64,000 bases of DNA from Vibrio gelatinilyticus (GCF_022836845.1 NZ_JAJNNZ010000020.1:1-64000); one strand, 5' to 3'; shown: positions 45,293 through 55,474, numbered from the stretch's first letter. Made by a program: numbers and translations. The notes: generated from the letters alone by a model not told the origin.

Positions 45293-46318
45293 ATGAAAGG
45301 TATTCTTACTTTAATTTGGCGTAACCCGATTGCGCTTATTGGTGTCGTAATATTAAGTGTATTCATTTTTATCGCTTTGGCTGCACCATTAATCACAAAA
45401 CATGCGCCAGATAAACGCACTGGTAACCCTCATGAATATCCGTCAGCTGTGGTCAAAATCGCCAAGTCAAACCCAGAAAGTTGGGTGGCGCAAAACTTAG
45501 CAGACGATCGCCGAACGCTATTAATGTCAAAGAAAGCCGACCATGTACTAGGTACGACTCGAATGGGGCGCGATGTGTGGTCTCAAGTGGCTTATGGTGC
45601 TCGAGTTTCTCTTATGGTTGGTTTTGGTGCGGGCATTACCGTTTGTTTTCTGGCAACCGTCATAGGTATCTCTGCTGGTTACTTCGGCGGCAAAGTCGAT
45701 GAGATTTTAACCGCCGCCATGAACATCATGTTGGTTATCCCTCAATACCCTTTGATTTTCGTTGTCGCTGCCTTTATTGGCGAAGCTGGCCCATTAACCA
45801 TCGCTCTGGTGATTGGCTTTATGTCCTGGGCGTGGGGAGCGCGTGTCATTCGCTCACAAACTCTATCCTTGCGTGAGAAAGAGTTTGTGAAAGCAGCAGA
45901 AGTGCTTGGTGAGTCTCGCCTGCGCATTATCTTTGTCGAGTTATTACCGAACCTAATTTCTATTGTTGGTGCAAGTTTCATCGGTTCGGTGATGTACGCC
46001 ATCATGATGGAAGCAACGATTTCTTTCTTAGGTATGGGCGATCCAAGCACCATCAGTTGGGGCATTATGCTTTACAACGTACAAACCTCTTCTTCAATGC
46101 TTATAGGTGCTTGGTGGGAACTACTGGCTCCGTGTATTGCGATTACACTGTTGGTGACAGGTCTTGCTCTGCTTAACTTTGCCGTTGACGAAATTGCTAA
46201 CCCACAACTGCGCTCTCATAAAGGCATGAAACGCTGGAAAAAGCTCGCCACACAAGAAAAGAAACAACGAGAGCCAAAACTGGCACCACAAAATGCACTT
46301 TGGAGCGGAGACAAATAA
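45293..46318 (+). CDS. Chitooligosaccharide ABC transporter permease 2 (OppC/DppC type)
   Basis: 341 residues. Six transmembrane helices in the DppC pattern: N-terminal helix VVILSVFIFIALAAPLI, then VLGTTRMGRDVWSQVAYGARVSL. The EAA loop is REKEFVKAAEVLGESRLRIIFVELLPN. Pairs with permease 1 to form the channel. The ATPase 1 ATG lies two bases after its stop. Confidence 0.93.
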   Translation: MKGILTLIWRNPIALIGVVILSVFIFIALAAPLITKHAPDKRTGNPHEYPSAVVKIAKSNPESWVAQNLADDRRTLLMSKKADHVLGTTRMGRDVWSQVAYGARVSLMVGFGAGITVCFLATVIGISAGYFGGKVDEILTAAMNIMLVIPQYPLIFVVAAFIGEAGPLTIALVIGFMSWAWGARVIRSQTLSLREKEFVKAAEVLGESRLRIIFVELLPNLISIVGASFIGSVMYAIMMEATISFLGMGDPSTISWGIMLYNVQTSSSMLIGAWWELLAPCIAITLLVTGLALLNFAVDEIANPQLRSHKGMKRWKKLATQEKKQREPKLAPQNALWSGDK

Positions 46319-46320
46319 TC

Positions 46321-47304
46321 ATGACTGAACCACTAATTTCTATCCGCAACCTTTGCGTTGACTACATTACCGACGCTGGCGATGTCAGAGCTTGTAACAA
46401 CGTCAGCTTTGACATTGCTCCCGGCGAAGTCTTTGGCTTGGCTGGCGAATCTGGGTGTGGCAAATCCACTGTTGCCTTCTCCCTGATGCGCCTGCACAAG
46501 CCACCCGCTTTCATCACTGGTGGTGAAGTGATCTTCAATGGTGAAGATATCCTGCAATACAGCGAAGAGCGCATGCAGTCATTTCGTTGGAGCGAAATGT
46601 CTATGGTGTTTCAAAGTGCGATGAACGCGCTCAACCCAGTGCTGACAATGGAAGAGCAGTTTTGTGACGTGATTATGCGCCATACCACGTTAACTCGAGA
46701 TCAAGCTAAGACTCGTGCCGAGGGTTTGCTTGAAATCGTTGATATTCATCCAAGCCGTTTAAATGACTACCCTCACCAGTTTTCTGGAGGAATGCGTCAA
46801 CGTTTAGTGATCGCGATTGCGTTAGCACTCAACCCAAAAATGATCATTATGGATGAGCCAACAACAGCTCTTGACGTGGTGGTCCAACGAGAAATCCTGC
46901 AAAAGATTTATGCGCTCAAAGAAGAGTTTGGTTTCTCCATTCTTTTCATTACGCACGATATTTCCTTGATGGTGGAGTTTTCAGACCGTATCGGAATCAT
47001 GTACTCGGGTGAGTTGATTGAAGTAGCCCCATCGAAACAGATTTTGGAAAGCCCTTTTCATCCTTATACCAAAGGGTTGGGAAGTTCTTTCCCACCGTTA
47101 ACTGGGCCTAAAACCAAGCTTACAGGGATCCCAGGAAACCCACTTAACCTGCTAGAAATTCCACAAGGGTGTCGTTTCCAAGCTCGTTGCGACCGCGTTC
47201 ATGAAACGTGCACAAAGGTGCCAACTACCTTGCGTCAGATAGAACACAATCGCTTCTCAAATTGCCATTTATATGGCGACACCATCGCGGTAGCACAAGT
47301 TTAA
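46321..47304 (+). CDS. Chitooligosaccharide ABC transporter ATPase 1 (OppD/DppD type)
   Basis: 327 residues. Walker A GESGCGKST, signature FSGGMRQRL, Walker B MIIMDEPTTALD, switch His in FITHD. The C-terminal oligo_HPY region carries the Cys-rich GCRFQARC and HETC. Start ATG at 46321, after GGAG; an in-frame start at 46300 would overlap permease 2. Confidence 0.94.
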   Translation: MTEPLISIRNLCVDYITDAGDVRACNNVSFDIAPGEVFGLAGESGCGKSTVAFSLMRLHKPPAFITGGEVIFNGEDILQYSEERMQSFRWSEMSMVFQSAMNALNPVLTMEEQFCDVIMRHTTLTRDQAKTRAEGLLEIVDIHPSRLNDYPHQFSGGMRQRLVIAIALALNPKMIIMDEPTTALDVVVQREILQKIYALKEEFGFSILFITHDISLMVEFSDRIGIMYSGELIEVAPSKQILESPFHPYTKGLGSSFPPLTGPKTKLTGIPGNPLNLLEIPQGCRFQARCDRVHETCTKVPTTLRQIEHNRFSNCHLYGDTIAVAQV

Positions 47305-47355
47305 GCAGCCTACAGCCAGTATCAACGGATGTAGCAAAGAATTCTGGAGACAATT

Positions 47356-48351
47356 ATGACAATTAACCGTGGTGAACTGCTCATTGAAGGCAGCAACGTG
47401 GTGAAAGATTTTCCCATCAACAGCAACGCACTCTCTCAACCAATGATGCGTGCGATTAATGACGTATCATTTAAAATGTACAAAAGCCGCGGCCTAGCGG
47501 TAGTCGGTGAATCGGGGTCAGGAAAATCGACCACAGCTAAAATGATCGCCAAGATGTACGCTCCATCAGGAGGAACCATCACATATCGTGGCCGTGATAT
47601 TCAAGAGATCAACAAGCATTCCGAACTGATGCGCTACCGTGAAGGTGTACAGATGGTTTGGCAAGACCCGTTCGGATCGTTGAATCCAACTCATACGATC
47701 TTCCATCACATTGCACGTCCTTTATTGATTCACAAAAAGGTCAGCAAGGGCAATAAAAAAGAGCTCGAAGAACGTGTTTATGAACTGCTGGAGCAAGTTG
47801 GACTTATCCCACCAAAAGAAACAGCGGCAAAATACCCTCATCAACTATCTGGTGGTCAGCGCCAACGGGTAAATTTAGCAAGAAACATAGCGGTTGGTGC
47901 TGAAGTCGTCCTAGCGGACGAGCCCACCTCTATGCTTGACGTTTCTATCCGTGCTGGAGTGTTAAACCTCATGGAAGAAATGAAATTTGAAAAGCAGATG
48001 TCCTTGTTGTACATCACCCATGATATCGCCACGGCTCGCTACATCGCTGAAGACATCTCGGTAATGTATGTCGGCCACATGGTTGAGTGGGGAGATACCG
48101 ATGAAGTCATCGCTAATCCACAGCATCCATATACCCAGCTATTGGTCTCCGCAGTGCCCGATCCAGCTAAATCTATTCATGAAAAGCTAAAAGGCAATAA
48201 GGGCGAAATCCCTCTTTGGACACCAGAATCTGCGGGCTGCCCATTTGCAGGACGCTGCACTCACGTCACCGAGCGTTGTAAGCAGCAGCTTCCACCAGTA
48301 ACTCAGCTTTCTGAGAACCACTTCGTTCGTTGTTATCTTTTTGATAGTTAG
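47356..48351 (+). CDS. Chitooligosaccharide ABC transporter ATPase 2 (OppF/DppF type)
   Basis: 331 residues. Walker A GESGSGKST, signature LSGGQRQRV, Walker B VVLADEPTSMLD, His switch YITHD, C-terminal GCPFAGRC and ERC. It pairs with ATPase 1 as in dipeptide transporters. It ends the transport block; the enzymes follow after a hairpin. Confidence 0.94.
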   Translation: MTINRGELLIEGSNVVKDFPINSNALSQPMMRAINDVSFKMYKSRGLAVVGESGSGKSTTAKMIAKMYAPSGGTITYRGRDIQEINKHSELMRYREGVQMVWQDPFGSLNPTHTIFHHIARPLLIHKKVSKGNKKELEERVYELLEQVGLIPPKETAAKYPHQLSGGQRQRVNLARNIAVGAEVVLADEPTSMLDVSIRAGVLNLMEEMKFEKQMSLLYITHDIATARYIAEDISVMYVGHMVEWGDTDEVIANPQHPYTQLLVSAVPDPAKSIHEKLKGNKGEIPLWTPESAGCPFAGRCTHVTERCKQQLPPVTQLSENHFVRCYLFDS

Positions 48352-48370
48352 TATTTTTTAGTTATGAGAT

Positions 48371-48397
48371 AGGCCTTTATCCTTCTGATAGAGGCCT
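48371..48397 (+). terminator. Hairpin between the transporter and enzyme halves of the operon
   Basis: AGGCCTTTATC-CTTCT-GATAGAGGCCT pairs over 11 bp with one G-U. Only GTTT follows, so it is probably an attenuating or processing hairpin, not a full stop. Confidence 0.55.
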
Positions 48398-48412
48398 GTT
48401 TGAGGAACACCA

Positions 48413-50116
48413 ATGCAATTGCTTACAAATCATATTGGCTATGAAATTGCTGGTAAGAAAAGCGCCATTCTCATGTCACCAGAGCGGATTGTTGAAGTTT
48501 CATCGGCTTACCTGATCTGTGCCCAAACAGGCAATATGGTACTAGAAATTGTCCCAACCGGTGGTGAGCAAATCGATCAATGGCATCAAGGCTACTTCTA
48601 CCATCTGGATTTCAGTCAGTTGACGACTAAAGGCCGTTACTTGCTCCAATATCAAGATTTTCAGTCTCATGAATTTACCCTCTCCAAGAGTGTATTAATG
48701 GCAGAAACTTTTTCGGATGTGTTGCACTATTTCAAATCACAACGTTGCAGCGGTATTTATGACAGGGAGGATCATCATGTTGCCCTGCTTGATAGTGAGG
48801 AAACTTTCGATGTTCATGGCGGCTGGTATGATGCTTCGGGGGATGTCAGTAAGTATCTAAGTCACTTGTCCTATGCGAACTTTCTTAATCCTCAGCAAAT
48901 TCCAATGGTAGTTTGGAACATGCTCAAAAGCAAAGAGACACTGCAAGACCGCAGCGACTTTCAGACCTTTACGGCATTGAGGCTTGAAGAAGAAGCCGTA
49001 TTTGGTGCTGATTTTCTAAGGCGCATGCAACACCCTGATGGCTATTTCTTTATGACGGTGTTCGACAAATGGAGTAAAGACATTGAGCAACGTGAGATAT
49101 GCGCTTACGAGACTCAGCTCGGTCATAAAGGCAGTGACTATCAAGCAGGATTTCGCCAGGGTGCTGGCATTGCCATTGCAGCGCTAGCCGCCGCTAGCCG
49201 CTTGACTCAGGGCGGAGAGTTCACTACCAAAGATTACCTCGCGAGTGCAGAGTGTGGCTATTGGCACCTCAAATCCCACAACATCGATTATCTTAACGAT
49301 GGCGTCGAGAACATCATTGATGATTACTGCGCTCTGCTAGCCAGCATCGAACTTTACAAAGCAACGTGCAATGAACAATACCTATCAGAATCAAGAGGAT
49401 GGGCGAAGAACCTCCTAGCTAGGCAGCAATCTGATGACACTATCACTCATTACTGGTCTGCTAACGATGACGGTTCACGTCCCTACTTCCATGCAGCAGA
49501 AGCAGGGCTACCAGGCCTAGCTTTGTGTGAATATTTAGATATTGAGCCTTCAGCCGCCCATCAGAAACTCGCATTAACGGCCCTTAATCAAGCATGTGGT
49601 TTTGAACTGGCACTGACTGAGCAGGTGTTCAACCCCTTCGGCTACCCAAGACAATATGTAAAAGGCGTCAGCGAAGATAAACGCACCGCATTTTTCATCG
49701 CCCACGACAACGAAACCGGTTATTGGTGGCAGGGTGAGAACGCTCGCTTGGCTTCTCTCGCGAGTTTCGCCTATCGAGCTCAGAGCTACGCCATTGATCC
49801 CGATATCAAAGTTCAACTATCAGAATATGCGTCAAACTGCCTGAATTGGATCGTCGGTCTTAATCCTTACGATATGTGCATGCTTGATGGCCATGGTTAT
49901 AACAATCCTGATTATCTTCCAGAGCTAGGATTTTTCAACGCACATGGCGGCGTCTGTAATGGTATTACCGCTGGTTTTGACAACGAAAAAGACATCGCTT
50001 TCAATCCGCCGAAACAAAAAGATGACATGCTGCAAAACTGGCGTTGGGGTGAACAATGGATCCCTCACGCCGGTTGGTTTTTATTGGCGATGACCTTTCA
50101 ACACTGCCACGGTTAA
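48413..50116 (+). CDS. GH9 exo-beta-D-glucosaminidase
   Basis: 567 residues: N-terminal Ig-like domain of GH9 enzymes (about 1-90), then the (alpha/alpha)6 catalytic domain. The nucleophile-type Asp region is FDVHGGWYDASGDVSKYLSH and the C-terminal acid Glu region is HDNETGYWWQGENARLAS. The family is often annotated endoglucanase, but the Photobacterium and Vibrio homologues in this operon have been shown to be exo-glucosaminidases on chitosan oligosaccharides. No signal peptide, so it acts in the cytoplasm on imported GlcN-containing oligomers. That specificity is known for relatives, not shown here. Confidence 0.85.
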   Translation: MQLLTNHIGYEIAGKKSAILMSPERIVEVSSAYLICAQTGNMVLEIVPTGGEQIDQWHQGYFYHLDFSQLTTKGRYLLQYQDFQSHEFTLSKSVLMAETFSDVLHYFKSQRCSGIYDREDHHVALLDSEETFDVHGGWYDASGDVSKYLSHLSYANFLNPQQIPMVVWNMLKSKETLQDRSDFQTFTALRLEEEAVFGADFLRRMQHPDGYFFMTVFDKWSKDIEQREICAYETQLGHKGSDYQAGFRQGAGIAIAALAAASRLTQGGEFTTKDYLASAECGYWHLKSHNIDYLNDGVENIIDDYCALLASIELYKATCNEQYLSESRGWAKNLLARQQSDDTITHYWSANDDGSRPYFHAAEAGLPGLALCEYLDIEPSAAHQKLALTALNQACGFELALTEQVFNPFGYPRQYVKGVSEDKRTAFFIAHDNETGYWWQGENARLASLASFAYRAQSYAIDPDIKVQLSEYASNCLNWIVGLNPYDMCMLDGHGYNNPDYLPELGFFNAHGGVCNGITAGFDNEKDIAFNPPKQKDDMLQNWRWGEQWIPHAGWFLLAMTFQHCHG

Positions 50117-50136
50117 GAACTTTAGGAGGCATCAAT

Positions 50137-51024
50137 ATGACTAGATTAATTGCAGGCATAGATGGTGGAGGCACGTCCTGTCGTGCCCGAATCCGTGATT
50201 GCCAAGGGCGCCTGATCGGCGAGGGAAAAAGCGGCAGTGCCAATATTATGCTGGGGACAGACACCTCACTGGCCTCGATCAAATCGGCGCTACTCATCGC
50301 CCTAAAACAAGGCGGCTATGAAGAGTCTAACTTCGCACAGTTGGATGTTGGGTTAGCGCTAGCTGGAGCTGAGCATAAAAGTGCTTGGCAAGCATTTATG
50401 CAGCAAGATCACCCGTTTGCCAGTATGACGCTTAACACCGATGCTTACGGCGCCTGCTTAGGCGCGCACAATGGTCGTGATGGCGCGATCATGATCGCTG
50501 GTACGGGTTCATGTGGACTGCTACTCAAAGAGGGGGAGCAATACGTGGTTGGGGGTAGAGAGTTCCCAATCTCTGATCAAGGTGGCGGTGCAATCATGGG
50601 GTTAAGGTTGATCCAGGAAATACTTTTGATTCAGGACGATATTCGCCCTACTTCTCCTCTTGCCGAGCTCGTCATGGCCCATTTTGATCACGATGTTGAC
50701 AATATTGTGCAGTGGTCAAAAAGCGCGTTACCAAGAGACTACGGACAGTTTTCGCCGTCGATTTTCGAATATGCCAGGCTCAATGACAGCCTAGCGAAAC
50801 GCCTTTTGCAACAAACTGCTGATGACATCGAGATGTTTTTGGTCGCGCTGCATAACAAGGGAGCAGAAAACATCTGCCTTATGGGCAGCATCGCTGAACG
50901 AGTTTTCGATTGGCTGTCTCCCACAGCGCAGCGCTGGATAACTCAACCTCAATCCGATGCGATTGAAGGCGCGCTTATGATGGCTGACAAGCCACATCAC
51001 AACCTTTATGTCGTGAAGCAATAG
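50137..51024 (+). CDS. gspK: Glucosamine-specific kinase GspK
   Basis: 295 residues of the BadF/BadG/ROK-like sugar kinase fold. The N-terminal phosphate-binding loop is IAGIDGGGTSCRARI, followed by the second ATP motif MIAGTGSCGLLL. The V. cholerae homologue phosphorylates GlcN to GlcN-6-phosphate. TAGGAGG stands seven bases before the ATG at 50137, which decides the start; a longer frame runs into the GH9 gene. It would handle the GlcN made by the GH9 enzyme. Confidence 0.9.
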   Translation: MTRLIAGIDGGGTSCRARIRDCQGRLIGEGKSGSANIMLGTDTSLASIKSALLIALKQGGYEESNFAQLDVGLALAGAEHKSAWQAFMQQDHPFASMTLNTDAYGACLGAHNGRDGAIMIAGTGSCGLLLKEGEQYVVGGREFPISDQGGGAIMGLRLIQEILLIQDDIRPTSPLAELVMAHFDHDVDNIVQWSKSALPRDYGQFSPSIFEYARLNDSLAKRLLQQTADDIEMFLVALHNKGAENICLMGSIAERVFDWLSPTAQRWITQPQSDAIEGALMMADKPHHNLYVVKQ

Positions 51025-51035
51025 GGCAACTTTGT

Positions 51036-52964
51036 ATGAGTTTCAGAATTGAATTAGTCGTTATTAACGAGCATCCAAAAGGCAGTCGCTTTGGGCTAAC
51101 GGTACATAACCTTTCTGATGAAAGCTATGGTAACTGGTGCTTAAACTTTCTGTTCGATCGCCATATTGTGAAAAACAGTTTGTCTCAAGGAGAAATTGAA
51201 CAAACAGGCAGTTTTTGTCAGCTCAGAATGCCACACTGTGCACTGCGTTCAAACAACCATGTCTATGTTGAGTTCGAGATTACAACACTGCCTTTTCGTT
51301 TTTACTGCGATGGCATCAAAGACGCTTTCATTGCCGTAGAAAATAATGGAGAAGTCAGCCAGCTAAACACCGTTATTACGCCCATTGTGCTCGCTTCTCC
51401 TTACGAAAAAAGAAGCATCGTGCCCGATGTAGAAGTGACCCACTCATCACTTATCCCACAACCTTTGAAAGTTGAATGGCATCAGGGGTGCTGCCTTCTA
51501 ACATCCGAGCAGCCCATCCTAGCTGAGGTTCACGCAGCGCAAGAGGCAGCCAATTGGCTATTGGAGGAAATGAGCAATATCTATGGCCTGGTAAAAACCT
51601 CGGCAGTTAACGCCAACATCGTTTTTCGCCACAGCCCAGTTCTTAATAACGAGGAGTACAAGCTTGATGTCACCCCTGAGAACATCAAGATTGAGGCGTC
51701 CTCACAAACTGGCTTTATTTACGCGTGCGCCACGCTTTTGCAACTTTTAAAGCAGCCTAATGGCTGTCAGTATTTTGAAGTGCCGTGCGTTAAGATCCAC
51801 GATAAACCGCGTTTCGCTTACCGAGGAATGATGCTTGATAGCGCGCGCAGCTTTCAGCCTAAACAGCAGATCAAGCGACTGCTAAATCAACTTGCACACT
51901 ACAAAATCAACACCTTTCATTGGCACCTGACTGATGACGAAGGTTGGCGTGTAGAAATCAAAGCATTGCCTCAGCTCACCGAAATTGGTGCTTGGCGAGG
52001 CTTGAAACAACCTCTCTTACCTCAATTTCATCATCTGAATGAGCATTATGGTGGATTCTATTCTCAGGACGACATTCGAGAGATCGTCGATTATGCCACC
52101 CAGCGTGGTATCAACATTATCCCTGAAATTGACATCCCAGGACATTGTCGAGCGGCCATCGTTTCACTGCCATACTTGCTTGTCGATCCCGATGATGATT
52201 CGCAGTATCGCAGTATCCAGGGCTATCACGACAACGTACTGTCTCCTGCACTTGAAGGGACTTACGTGTTTCTCGACGCTGTGCTCGAAGAGGTGGCGCA
52301 ATTATTCCCTGGCCCATACGTCCATATTGGCGCAGATGAAGTGCCTAATGGCGTTTGGGAAAAGAGTGCACGCTGTCAGGAAATGATGAAACAGCATCAA
52401 TATAGCGACAGTAAAGAACTGCAAGGTCACCTACTGCGTTATGCCGAAGATAAGCTAAAGAGCTTAGGGAAACGAATGCTGGGCTGGGAAGAAGCTCAAC
52501 ATGGCAACAAGGTCAGCAAAGATACCGTTATCTATTCATGGGTAAGTGAAGAAGCGGCATTAAGCTGCGCGAAGCTAGGCTACGATGTGGTTCTCCAGCC
52601 CGGGCAGTCGACCTACTTAGACATGACTCAAGATTATGCTCCGGAAGAGCCGGGGGTGGATTGGGCTTCGGTGATTCCTCTTGAAGCCGCCTACCTCTAC
52701 GAACCTTTATCAGAACTTGCCAAAGATGATCCTCTACACAAGCGTGTTTGGGGAATACAAAGCGCGTTATGGACTGAAATCATTTCGTCACCTGAAAGGC
52801 TCGATTACATGGTTTACCCAAGACTCATCGCCATCGCAGAGACGGCATGGAGCGCGCCACAACATAAAGACTGGAGCGACTTTTTGTCGCGCCTCAAAAC
52901 ACATTTACCTCAATTAGATACACAAAATATCCACTATCGTTCGCCTTGGAAGAAGGCACGATAG
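51036..52964 (+). CDS. Cytoplasmic beta-N-acetylhexosaminidase (GH20)
   Basis: 642 residues. An N-terminal carbohydrate-binding-like region and GH20b domain (about 150-265) precede the TIM-barrel catalytic domain, with FAYRGMMLDSARSFQP, FHWHLTDDEGWRVEI and the catalytic Asp-Glu pair in HIGADEVPNG. No signal peptide. It trims terminal GlcNAc from imported chitooligosaccharides; V. furnissii and V. cholerae homologues are exo-acting. Confidence 0.92.
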   Translation: MSFRIELVVINEHPKGSRFGLTVHNLSDESYGNWCLNFLFDRHIVKNSLSQGEIEQTGSFCQLRMPHCALRSNNHVYVEFEITTLPFRFYCDGIKDAFIAVENNGEVSQLNTVITPIVLASPYEKRSIVPDVEVTHSSLIPQPLKVEWHQGCCLLTSEQPILAEVHAAQEAANWLLEEMSNIYGLVKTSAVNANIVFRHSPVLNNEEYKLDVTPENIKIEASSQTGFIYACATLLQLLKQPNGCQYFEVPCVKIHDKPRFAYRGMMLDSARSFQPKQQIKRLLNQLAHYKINTFHWHLTDDEGWRVEIKALPQLTEIGAWRGLKQPLLPQFHHLNEHYGGFYSQDDIREIVDYATQRGINIIPEIDIPGHCRAAIVSLPYLLVDPDDDSQYRSIQGYHDNVLSPALEGTYVFLDAVLEEVAQLFPGPYVHIGADEVPNGVWEKSARCQEMMKQHQYSDSKELQGHLLRYAEDKLKSLGKRMLGWEEAQHGNKVSKDTVIYSWVSEEAALSCAKLGYDVVLQPGQSTYLDMTQDYAPEEPGVDWASVIPLEAAYLYEPLSELAKDDPLHKRVWGIQSALWTEIISSPERLDYMVYPRLIAIAETAWSAPQHKDWSDFLSRLKTHLPQLDTQNIHYRSPWKKAR

Positions 52965-53031
52965 ACCAATTTCAATAATTAACACCGGGCTCCAACAAGG
53001 AACTCATACAGATTTTGATAAGGAAATTTCC

Positions 53032-55437
53032 ATGCAATACGGCTATTTCGATAATGACAACAGAGAATACGTAATCACTCGACCAGATGCTCCCGCGCCA
53101 TGGACGAACTACTTGGGTACAGAAAAATTTTGTACGGTGATCTCTCACAATGCAGGCGGTTACTCGTTTTACAACTCCCCAGAGCACAACCGTGTCACCA
53201 AGTTTCGTCCCAACGCGACCTTCGACCGACCAGGACATTACGTTTACCTGCGCGATGACGAAACAGGCGATTACTGGTCTATTTCATGGCAACCAGTAGC
53301 CAAAAGTCTCGACGAAGCCACTTATGAAGTGAGACACGGCCTATCCTATTCCAAGTTCAAATGTGACTACAATGGAATAGAAGCCACCAAAACCTTGTTT
53401 GTGCCTAAAGGCGAAGACGCAGAAGTTTGGGATGTGGTGATTCGTAACACGGGTGATAAACCAAGAACCATCAGCGCTTTCTCGTTCGTTGAGTTTTCGT
53501 TTAGTCACATCGCATCTGATAATCAAAACCATCAGATGTCTTTATACTCGGCGGGCACCGACTACCATGATGGCGTGATCGAATACGATCTCTTCTACAA
53601 CACCAACGACTTTGAAGGCTTTTACTACCTGGCATCAACCTTTGATCCTGATAGCTATGACGGCCAGCGTGATAATTTCCTTGGTGCTTATCGTGACGAG
53701 TCGAACCCTATTGCTGTCGAAAAAGGGCAATGTTCCAATCACACTCAAACGTGTTACAACCACTGTGGCTCTTTGCATAAACAGTTTGTTATTCAGCCCG
53801 GTCAAGAAGTTCGCTTCGCCTACATCCTTGGTATCGGTAAAGGTAATGGTGCTCGCCTGAGAGAAAAGTATCAAGATCTGACTCAGGTTGATAACGCATT
53901 TGCGGCGATTAAAACTCATTGGGAGGAGCGCTGCTCTAAATTCCAGGTCAAATCTCCAAACCAAGGATTGGACACCATGCTCAACACATGGACTCTATAT
54001 CAGGCAGAGACGTGTGTGGTTTGGTCACGATTTGCATCTTTCATTGAAGTTGGGGGGCGCACAGGTTTGGGCTATCGAGATACCGCGCAAGACGCGATGG
54101 CAGTTCCGCACTCAAATCCAGAGATGACCCGAAAAAGAATTGTCGACTTACTACGCGGTCAGGTACAGCAAGGTTACGGTCTGCACCTGTTTGATCCTGA
54201 TTGGTTTGACCCAGAAAAAGCCGATGTTGAGCCATCGAAATCCCCAACCGTAGTACCCACTCCGAGCGACGAAGATAAAATTCATGGTTTGGATGACACC
54301 TGCTCTGATGATCATCTATGGATTGTTCCGACCATCTGCCGCTATGTCATGGAAACCGGTGACATGAGCTTCTTTGACGAAGTCATTCCTTATGCTGATA
54401 AAGGAGAGGCAACGGTCTATGAGCACATGAAAGCGGCTTTGGACTTCACCGAGAAACACGTCGGAGCGACAGGCATCGCCAAAGGCCTGCGCGCAGACTG
54501 GAATGATTGTCTCAACCTAGGTGGTGGCGAATCAGCGATGGTCGCCTTCCTACACTATTGGGCGATTCAAGAGTTTGTCGATCTCGCCAAGCACCTTGGT
54601 CATGATGACGATGTGGCACGCTACCAACAAATGGCGACCAAAGTACAAGATGCTTGCGAAACTCATCTTTGGGAAGATGAAGGTGGCTGGTATATCCGTG
54701 GTATCACCAAACATGGCGACAAAGTAGGTACCGCACAACAAGCTGAAGGTAAAGTACACCTTGAGTCCAATACCTGGGCAGTAGTGTCAGGAGCAGTAAC
54801 TCCTGAGCGCGGTCAAAAAGCGATGGACGCGGTCGATGAATACTTGTACTCCGATTTTGGTTTACACCTCAATGCACCATCCTTTGCAACACCAAATGAC
54901 GATATCGGCTTTGTGACTCGTGTTTATCAGGGCGTAAAAGAAAATGGGGCGATATTCTCCCACCCAAATCCATGGGCATGGGTCGCTGAGGCTAAATTGG
55001 GTCGCGGTGATCAGGCAATGAAGTACTACGATGCGCTGAACCCGTACAACCAGAACGACATGATCGAAACGCGCATCACTGAACCCTACTCCTATGTTCA
55101 ATTTGTCATGGGTAAAGACCATCAGGATCACGGGCGAGCGAACCACCCTTGGTTAACGGGCACCTCAGGCTGGGCCTACATTGCAGCCACCAACTACATT
55201 TTGGGTGTACGCCTAAGCTTTGAGGGTCTGATTGTTGACCCTTGTATCCCAACCGACTGGCCAGGATTTGAAGTGACACGTGAATGGCGCGGCGCAACCT
55301 ATCAAATTAAGGTAGAAAACCCACAAGGCGTAAGCAAAGGTATTGCGTCTATTCAACTAAATGGTGAGTCGATAGAAGGTGCTATCCCTGCGCAAGCAGA
55401 AGGATCCGTAAACCACGTTACCGTTGTCCTTGGTTAA
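53032..55437 (+). CDS. chbP: N,N'-diacetylchitobiose phosphorylase (GH94)
   Basis: 801 residues, exactly the length of the V. proteolyticus enzyme. It phosphorolyses (GlcNAc)2 to GlcNAc-1-phosphate and GlcNAc, saving ATP. The N-terminal beta-sandwich covers about 1-270 and the (alpha/alpha)6 barrel follows. Catalytic Asp492 stands in LRADWNDCLN, as in the solved structure. The phosphate site region HSNPEMTRKR and HPWLTGTSGW are present. Its product GlcNAc-1-phosphate needs the mutase that follows. Confidence 0.95.
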   Translation: MQYGYFDNDNREYVITRPDAPAPWTNYLGTEKFCTVISHNAGGYSFYNSPEHNRVTKFRPNATFDRPGHYVYLRDDETGDYWSISWQPVAKSLDEATYEVRHGLSYSKFKCDYNGIEATKTLFVPKGEDAEVWDVVIRNTGDKPRTISAFSFVEFSFSHIASDNQNHQMSLYSAGTDYHDGVIEYDLFYNTNDFEGFYYLASTFDPDSYDGQRDNFLGAYRDESNPIAVEKGQCSNHTQTCYNHCGSLHKQFVIQPGQEVRFAYILGIGKGNGARLREKYQDLTQVDNAFAAIKTHWEERCSKFQVKSPNQGLDTMLNTWTLYQAETCVVWSRFASFIEVGGRTGLGYRDTAQDAMAVPHSNPEMTRKRIVDLLRGQVQQGYGLHLFDPDWFDPEKADVEPSKSPTVVPTPSDEDKIHGLDDTCSDDHLWIVPTICRYVMETGDMSFFDEVIPYADKGEATVYEHMKAALDFTEKHVGATGIAKGLRADWNDCLNLGGGESAMVAFLHYWAIQEFVDLAKHLGHDDDVARYQQMATKVQDACETHLWEDEGGWYIRGITKHGDKVGTAQQAEGKVHLESNTWAVVSGAVTPERGQKAMDAVDEYLYSDFGLHLNAPSFATPNDDIGFVTRVYQGVKENGAIFSHPNPWAWVAEAKLGRGDQAMKYYDALNPYNQNDMIETRITEPYSYVQFVMGKDHQDHGRANHPWLTGTSGWAYIAATNYILGVRLSFEGLIVDPCIPTDWPGFEVTREWRGATYQIKVENPQGVSKGIASIQLNGESIEGAIPAQAEGSVNHVTVVLG

Positions 55438-55444
55438 AAAAGGA

Positions 55445-55460
55445 GAGCCCTTCGGGGCTC
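55445..55460 (+). repeat. cUUCGg hairpin between chbP and the mutase gene
   Basis: GAGCCC-TTCG-GGGCTC, a 6-bp stem capped by the very stable C(UUCG)G tetraloop, 14 bases before the mutase start. There is no T tract, so it is an mRNA stability or processing element rather than a terminator. GGAG of the ribosome site lies just after it. Confidence 0.7.
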
Positions 55461-55474
55461 ATTAGGAGTCTATT

